6,098 nt of DNA from an uncultured Oscillibacter sp. (lineage in GTDB: Bacteria > Bacillota > Clostridia > Oscillospirales > Oscillospiraceae). The stretch is from positions 1-6,098 of the forward strand of contig CAMNAE010000112.1 in NCBI GenBank assembly GCA_946530565.1. The letters are read 5' to 3'. The position numbers were made by a program, and so were the translations under genes. Positions 1-4,200 of this stretch are shown piece after piece (position 1 is the stretch's first letter; each line of letters starts with the position of its first letter). The notes below the pieces were generated by a model. It ran no database searches and was not told the origin of the DNA. It worked only from the letters and a program-made list of their open reading frames with translations.

Positions 1-383
1 CCCGCGGCGCGGACGCGGGCGACAGCCTTGAGAGCGTCCGGCGCCAGGCAGCAGAGATGCGTGTCTCGATCGCCTTCGACGGCGCCCTGCCGACGTCAAA
101 GCGCTCCGAGGCGCTCCTCGCCGCAGCCGCGCGGGAGTGCCTGACGAACTGCGTGCGCCACGCCCGCGGCAGACAGATCGAGGTAAAAACAGACGAGCGT
201 GGGGGAACGCTGACCGCGCGCATCACGAACGACGGTGAAAAACCGAAAGGCCCGATCCAAGAGGGCGGCGGGCTCTCGGCGCTCCGAAAACGGCTCGAGG
301 CCGCCGGCGGCACCATGCGTACAGACTGGGAGCCGCGCTTTCAATTGGAAGTGACGATACCGGAAGGGGGAGAGGAAGAATGA
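1..383 (+). CDS. Sensor histidine kinase, C-terminal ATPase end (5' partial)
   Basis: The frame is open from the left edge (first full codon at 3) to TGA at 381-383, so the start is outside the window; the ATG at 57 is internal. The visible 126 residues are the catalytic HATPase_c end of a two-component kinase, which binds ATP and phosphorylates a conserved His in the missing dimerisation domain. Seen in the sequence: a polar helical lead-in (SLESVRRQAAEMR); an N-box-like motif, RECLTNCVRHA, with the expected Glu, Asn and His; a G1-type motif, ITNDGE; and a Gly-rich G2 segment, GGGLSALRKRLEAAGG. This resembles the GLxGMRERVEALGG signature of NarX/DesK-like (HisKA_3) kinases. The DxGxG of G1 is reduced to NDGE, which is seen in some kinases of this class. 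The stop overlaps the next gene, a response regulator, by four bases, so the two form one operon and almost certainly a cognate pair. The sensed signal and any membrane segments cannot be seen. Confidence 0.88.
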   Translation, partial: RGADAGDSLESVRRQAAEMRVSIAFDGALPTSKRSEALLAAAARECLTNCVRHARGRQIEVKTDERGGTLTARITNDGEKPKGPIQEGGGLSALRKRLEAAGGTMRTDWEPRFQLEVTIPEGGEEE

Positions 384-1027
384 TCCGCACGGTCATCGCA
401 GAGGACAGCCCGATCGCGCAGAAGTACCTGATGAACCTTTTGGAGCAGGAGGAGCGCTTCCGGATCCTCGGCTGCTTTTCAGACGCCTTCGAGGCGGAGT
501 CCTTCTGCCGCTCGCACGAGGTCGACCTTGTGCTCATGGACGTTTTGACGAAGCACAATCACTCCGGCCTCGCCGCCGGCGAGCGGCTCCGGAAGGCCGG
601 AAAAACCCGCGTCGTCGCGGTCACGAGCCTCGTCGACCCCGACGTGATCGCCCGCGCCCGCGCCGGCGGCGCCGACAGTCTGTGGTACAAGGACCACGGC
701 GGAGAGGATCTTCTCACCGTGATCGACCGCACGCTCTCCGGCGAGCGCGTCTTTCCCGAAAGCGCCCCGCGCATCGAGCTCAAGGAGATGTTCTCCGACG
801 ACATCTCGCCCCGGCAGATGGCGGTCCTGCGCCGCTTCGTGATGGGCATGACCTACGACGAGATCGCCGAGGACCTGCACATGAGCCGCGACGGCGTGAG
901 GTGGAACATGAAGGAGCTCATCGAAAAGGGCGGCTTTGCCAACAAGTTCGAGCTCATGATCGCGGTCGTGTCGAACAAGCTCGTCGTGACGAATCTGCTC
1001 GACGAGGAGGAAGGGATCAGGAATTAG
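380..1027 (+). CDS. NarL/LuxR-family DNA-binding response regulator
   Basis: This is a complete 215-residue cytoplasmic response regulator, the usual length for the NarL/FixJ class. The receiver domain (about residues 2-120) has the acidic pair E8-D9, the phospho-acceptor D54 in DLVLMDV, the switch Thr T82 and the conserved Lys K104. A LuxR/GerE-type helix-turn-helix lies at about 142-202: ISPRQMAVLRRFVMGMTYDEIAEDLHMS, then a recognition helix SRDGVRWNMKELIEK. Phosphorylation by the upstream kinase is expected to allow dimerisation and promoter binding. The start ATG at 380 overlaps the kinase stop (ATGA) and follows a purine-rich GGGGGAGAGG stretch at 366-375, supporting translational coupling. 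The loop after D54 reads VLTKHNHSGL rather than the common MPxMxG type, so the phosphorylation-site loop is somewhat unusual, and the recognition helix departs from the common TVxxH pattern. The target genes are unknown. The terminator after the gene suggests the operon ends here. Confidence 0.93.
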   Translation: MIRTVIAEDSPIAQKYLMNLLEQEERFRILGCFSDAFEAESFCRSHEVDLVLMDVLTKHNHSGLAAGERLRKAGKTRVVAVTSLVDPDVIARARAGGADSLWYKDHGGEDLLTVIDRTLSGERVFPESAPRIELKEMFSDDISPRQMAVLRRFVMGMTYDEIAEDLHMSRDGVRWNMKELIEKGGFANKFELMIAVVSNKLVVTNLLDEEEGIRN

Positions 1028-1042
1028 GGATCAGGCATCAGG
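1013..1042 (+). repeat. 14-bp tandem repeat across the response-regulator stop codon
   Basis: The unit GGGATCAGGAATTA (1013-1026) is followed directly by GGGATCAGGCATCA (1027-1040) and then GG, giving two near-identical 14-bp units. GATCAGG, GATCAGG and CATCAGG recur along it. The array encodes the last residues (GIRN) of the regulator and runs past its TAG stop into the gap. It may be slippage-generated. I do not see further copies in the window. Confidence 0.6.
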
Positions 1043-1068
1043 CGCTGCTTGAGCTGCTGGTTTTTGTG

Positions 1069-1100
1069 AGTCACTACCACTTGTGGCAGTGACTTTTTTT
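1069..1100 (+). terminator. Rho-independent terminator of the two-component operon
   Basis: AGTCACT (1069-1075) pairs with AGTGACT (1088-1094). After an A-C mismatch, CCA pairs with TGG around a CTTG loop (1077-1086). The 3' arm runs into seven T residues (1094-1100). Hairpin plus T-tract 42 bp downstream of the regulator stop is a standard intrinsic terminator. It separates the kinase-regulator transcript from the surface-protein gene. Confidence 0.85.
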
Positions 1101-1133
1101 GGTTTTGCTGGCAAAATACAATTGTAGGATTAT
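1094..1133 (+). promoter_or_regulatory. Candidate promoter of the surface-protein gene
   Basis: This is the only clearly AT-rich stretch near a gene start in a GC-rich window, lying between the terminator and the ribosome binding site. Two sigma-70/sigma-A readings are possible. One is TTGCTG (1105-1110), a 17-bp spacer and GATTAT (1128-1133). The other uses a better -10, TACAAT (1117-1122), with its -35 position falling in the terminator T-tract (1094-1099) and no good -35 match. Both are imperfect, so the exact elements are uncertain, but a separate promoter is expected after the terminator. Confidence 0.4.
1117..1126. promoter_or_regulatory. 10-bp perfect palindrome TACAATTGTA (possible operator)
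   Basis: TACAATTGTA is a perfect inverted repeat inside the candidate promoter, overlapping or sitting just upstream of the -10 candidates. A dimeric regulator could bind here, possibly the NarL-type regulator encoded just upstream. A palindrome this short in AT-rich DNA can also arise by chance, so the operator reading is an inference. Confidence 0.25.
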
Positions 1134-1152
1134 ACGCTGCGTTTTGCGTGAG

Positions 1153-1159
1153 AAGGAGG
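1153..1159 (+). promoter_or_regulatory. Strong ribosome binding site (AAGGAGG)
   Basis: AAGGAGG is a full anti-16S match. It lies 6 nt before the ATG at 1166 and 9 nt before a second in-frame ATG at 1169. It fixes the start of the large open frame at one of these two codons, and both spacings are workable. Confidence 0.9.
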
Positions 1160-1165
1160 AACAGG

Positions 1166-1240
1166 ATGATGAAACACGGGTTCAGAATGGTCTTCTTCAT
1201 TGCGGTCTTGCTCTGGCTGCTGCCGGCCGCGTCGTTCGCG
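1166..1240 (+). other. Sec signal peptide of the surface protein
   Basis: Residues 1-25 show a short positive n-region (K3, R7), a hydrophobic core at about 8-19 (MVFFIAVLLWLL) and a PAASFA end, with cleavage expected after A25 (Ser at -3, Ala at -1). There is no lipobox Cys. The product is therefore predicted to be exported and processed by signal peptidase I. Confidence 0.85.
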
Positions 1241-4200
1241 GCGGTCGAGACGATCGAGGGCACGGTCCTTGCGAGCGAATGTCCGACGGGGGAGATCGTG
1301 ATCACCGACGACACGACCCTCGTCATGGACGCCGACCTGACGCTCGGCTCCATCCGGGGCACCCATGACCTCACGATCCGGGACCAGGGCGGGCATACGC
1401 TGACCATCACCATGCCGATGAGCGAATATGTCATCACCGGCAACGGCGCGGGGCACGGCATCTCGGTGAACCGCCTCGACTGTGACGCGTCGCTGAAGAT
1501 CAAGGCCCGGAAAGACGGCCTCAACATCGACGGCGATCTCATCTGCGGCGGCGGGGCGCTGGACATCGAATGCGGCGGCGACGCGGTCTACTCCCGCAGC
1601 GGCGATATCCGCCTGACGGGCATTGCCTCCGCCGAGCTCAAGGCCGCCGGAAGCTGCATCTATTCCAAAAACGGCTCCGTGAAGTTCGACGGCGCGTCGC
1701 TTCAGGCCGATTCCACAGGCAAGTCACATGTCTGCATCGAGGGCGGCTATATCGACCTGAAAGGCGATTCGATCCACGCGGTCTCGAGGGCCGACTGCAT
1801 CGTCTCGAGAAGCCCGGAGGGCATGAGCCTCTCCGGCAGCGTCTCCGCCTACGGCGCCGACGCGTCCGGCGCAGCCTTCCACGCGCGAAACGGCGGGAGC
1901 ATACACATCGCGGAGGGCTCCGTCATCACGGCGTCCGGCAGCGGCAGCGGGCTCAACGCGGACGGGGCTGTCATCATGGACGGCGACGGCACGCTGGACG
2001 TCAGCGTCGCCCATCAGAGCGGCATCTGTTCCGGGGGCAATATCGTGCTCCGGGGCAGCGTGAAGATCACCGCCAAACAGCACGCCGTCTACACGCCCAA
2101 CGGCAGCCTCACCGTGACCGGATGGCTGAACGCGGAGAACAACGAAGGCGGCTCCGACTGCATCCGGGCGAAAAACGTCACGCTCCGCTGCGGCACGGCG
2201 AGCCCGTCACAGATCTGGGGCGCGACCGACGCGGTCGCGGCCGACGGGGATCTGATCCTCTCCGGCGATCTGGCGGTCTATTCCAATTCCGGCAAAGCCT
2301 CCGCTGTCAGGACGATGAACGGCGGCAGCGTCACGATCGAGGACGGAGACCTCCTGATCGTCTCAAAGGGCGCCGGGATCAACGCGGACGGCGGCATAGA
2401 GATGACAGCCGGCACGCTCACGGCCAAGGGCGGGAGCTCTTACGCGCTCTGCGCGCGCACGGGGGACATCTCGCTGCACGGCACGGTCAGCGCGGAGTCG
2501 GAGAGCGGCACTGCGGTCACCGCCGCGCTCGGCCGCGTGGTCTTCTCGGGAGCGCTGACGTGCACTGCGCTCGAGGGCGGCGTCTTCGGCAAAACAGGCG
2601 TCTTCACCGCCGGCAGCGGGAATACGCTGAGCGTGACGAGCGGCAAGGCGGGCGTCTCCTCCACCGGCCCCATCCGGCTCGAAGCGGACTCCGTCAGCGT
2701 GACGGCGAAGCAGGGCAGCGCGATCTTTACGGGCGGCGACGTCACGATCCTTGCGGACGCCGAGCTCAGAGGCGCCGGGGAGAAGGGCGCGGTCTACGGG
2801 GACGCGGTGCCCGCCGAGCTCAGCAGCCTCTACGGCGTGTTCGGCGACAACGTGACGCTCGGCGGCACGATGAGCGTCGAGGGCCGCTTCCGGGGCGTCT
2901 TTGCCCAGCACGATCTGAAGCTTTCGGGCGATATCACGGCCCGGACCACGCAGGGGCCGGACGACGCGTTCTATGTGTTCGGCCGCGGGGATTCGCACAT
3001 GGACATCGTCGTGACGATCTATAAGAGCTATGCCGTCGCCTGCGGCGGAAACATGTATCTGAACGGGACCGTGGACGCGAAGATCAGCGACACGGTCACG
3101 ATCGGCGAATTCCTGACGACTTATTCGGTCTTCGATCTCGCCGAACCGCTGGCGGTCGTCGGCTCGGGCGAGATCCTCATCGGCTCCGATCAGATGATCC
3201 TCTATCCCGCAAATGGGACGCTGGCGGCCGACGGCAAGCGGATCGAAGGAACGGCGCCGCGCAGCCGGATCGGGGCCAATCCGATCGAGGGAACGGTCGA
3301 CATCGGCGCGGCGACGGCGGCCGTCGGCGACGATCTCTTCGTGTGGTTCGGCTCGGAAGCCGAATACGACGGGCTCGTCTACACCTGGGAAAGCACGGCG
3401 TCTCCCGCCTCCGGCAGCGCCGCCGCGATCGGGAAGGAGAACTTCTATGTCGTGCGCGCGAAGGACACGGGCAAGTACATCCGCTGCCGCGTGACCTCGG
3501 CGCATACGACCGGCGCGCAGTATTCCGGCTGGTGCTATGTGCTCCCGCGCGAAGCGCTCTCGGGCGGCGTCGTGTACACCTCCGGCGCGCGCTATACGAA
3601 TCCGATCTCGAGCCTGACCACCGCGCGGACGGGCGTTCTCGGCGATATCGAGCGTGTGTCGCCCGAGACCGTGCACTTCCAGTGGCAGAAGAGCCCCGAT
3701 GGGGAGAGCGGCTGGCAGGACATCTCCGTTTCGAAGAACAGCAGCGCGAAGAGCTCCGCCCTCAGAATCACCGGCGACGAGGTCGGAAGCTTCCTGCGCC
3801 TGATCGCGACGGTCGACGGCATGACCGGCTCCGTCGTGAGCTCTCCGAAGTTCGTCGCGAAGCTCCAGGGCACGGGCGTGCCGTCGAATCCCCCGGCGCT
3901 GACGACCGCGGAGCCCTATACGAGCGTGACCGTGACCAACGCGCAGCTTACGCAGGAGTACCTGCTCACCGAGACGCCATACGCGCCGACCGACTGGAGC
4001 AAGGCGGTCGTCCCGGCCTCCGCGGGGAACCTCAGTCTGCCCTGCGCGGCGGGGAAGCTCTGGTACGTCCACACCCGCATCCGCGGGAGCGCCGTCACGG
4101 AGCCCGGCGAGCGCAGCGTCTCCGGCGCGATCTACACCGGCTCCGCCGCCGTGACGCAGCACCCCGAAAAGCTGACCTTCGACAAGACTTCGATCGTCAC

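Noticed and set aside
57..383. Start of the kinase fragment at the ATG at 57
   Set aside because: The frame is open back to the left edge, the upstream residues form a continuous helix typical of the kinase linker, and no ribosome binding site precedes 57. The gene starts outside the window.
1135..1149. Small ACGC...GCGT inverted repeat just before the ribosome binding site, considered as a riboswitch or regulatory hairpin
   Set aside because: The stem is only about 4 bp, and the leader is too short to hold a known riboswitch.
1024..1566. Minus-strand open frame of 180 codons covering the intergenic gap
   Set aside because: It crosses the terminator, the promoter region and the signal-peptide coding region of the large gene. 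It has no recognisable protein features.
1570..3024. Plus-strand open frame of 484 codons within the large gene in another frame
   Set aside because: The product is Arg-rich with no motif and no ribosome binding site, and it overlaps the beta-helix coding frame entirely. It is a composition shadow.
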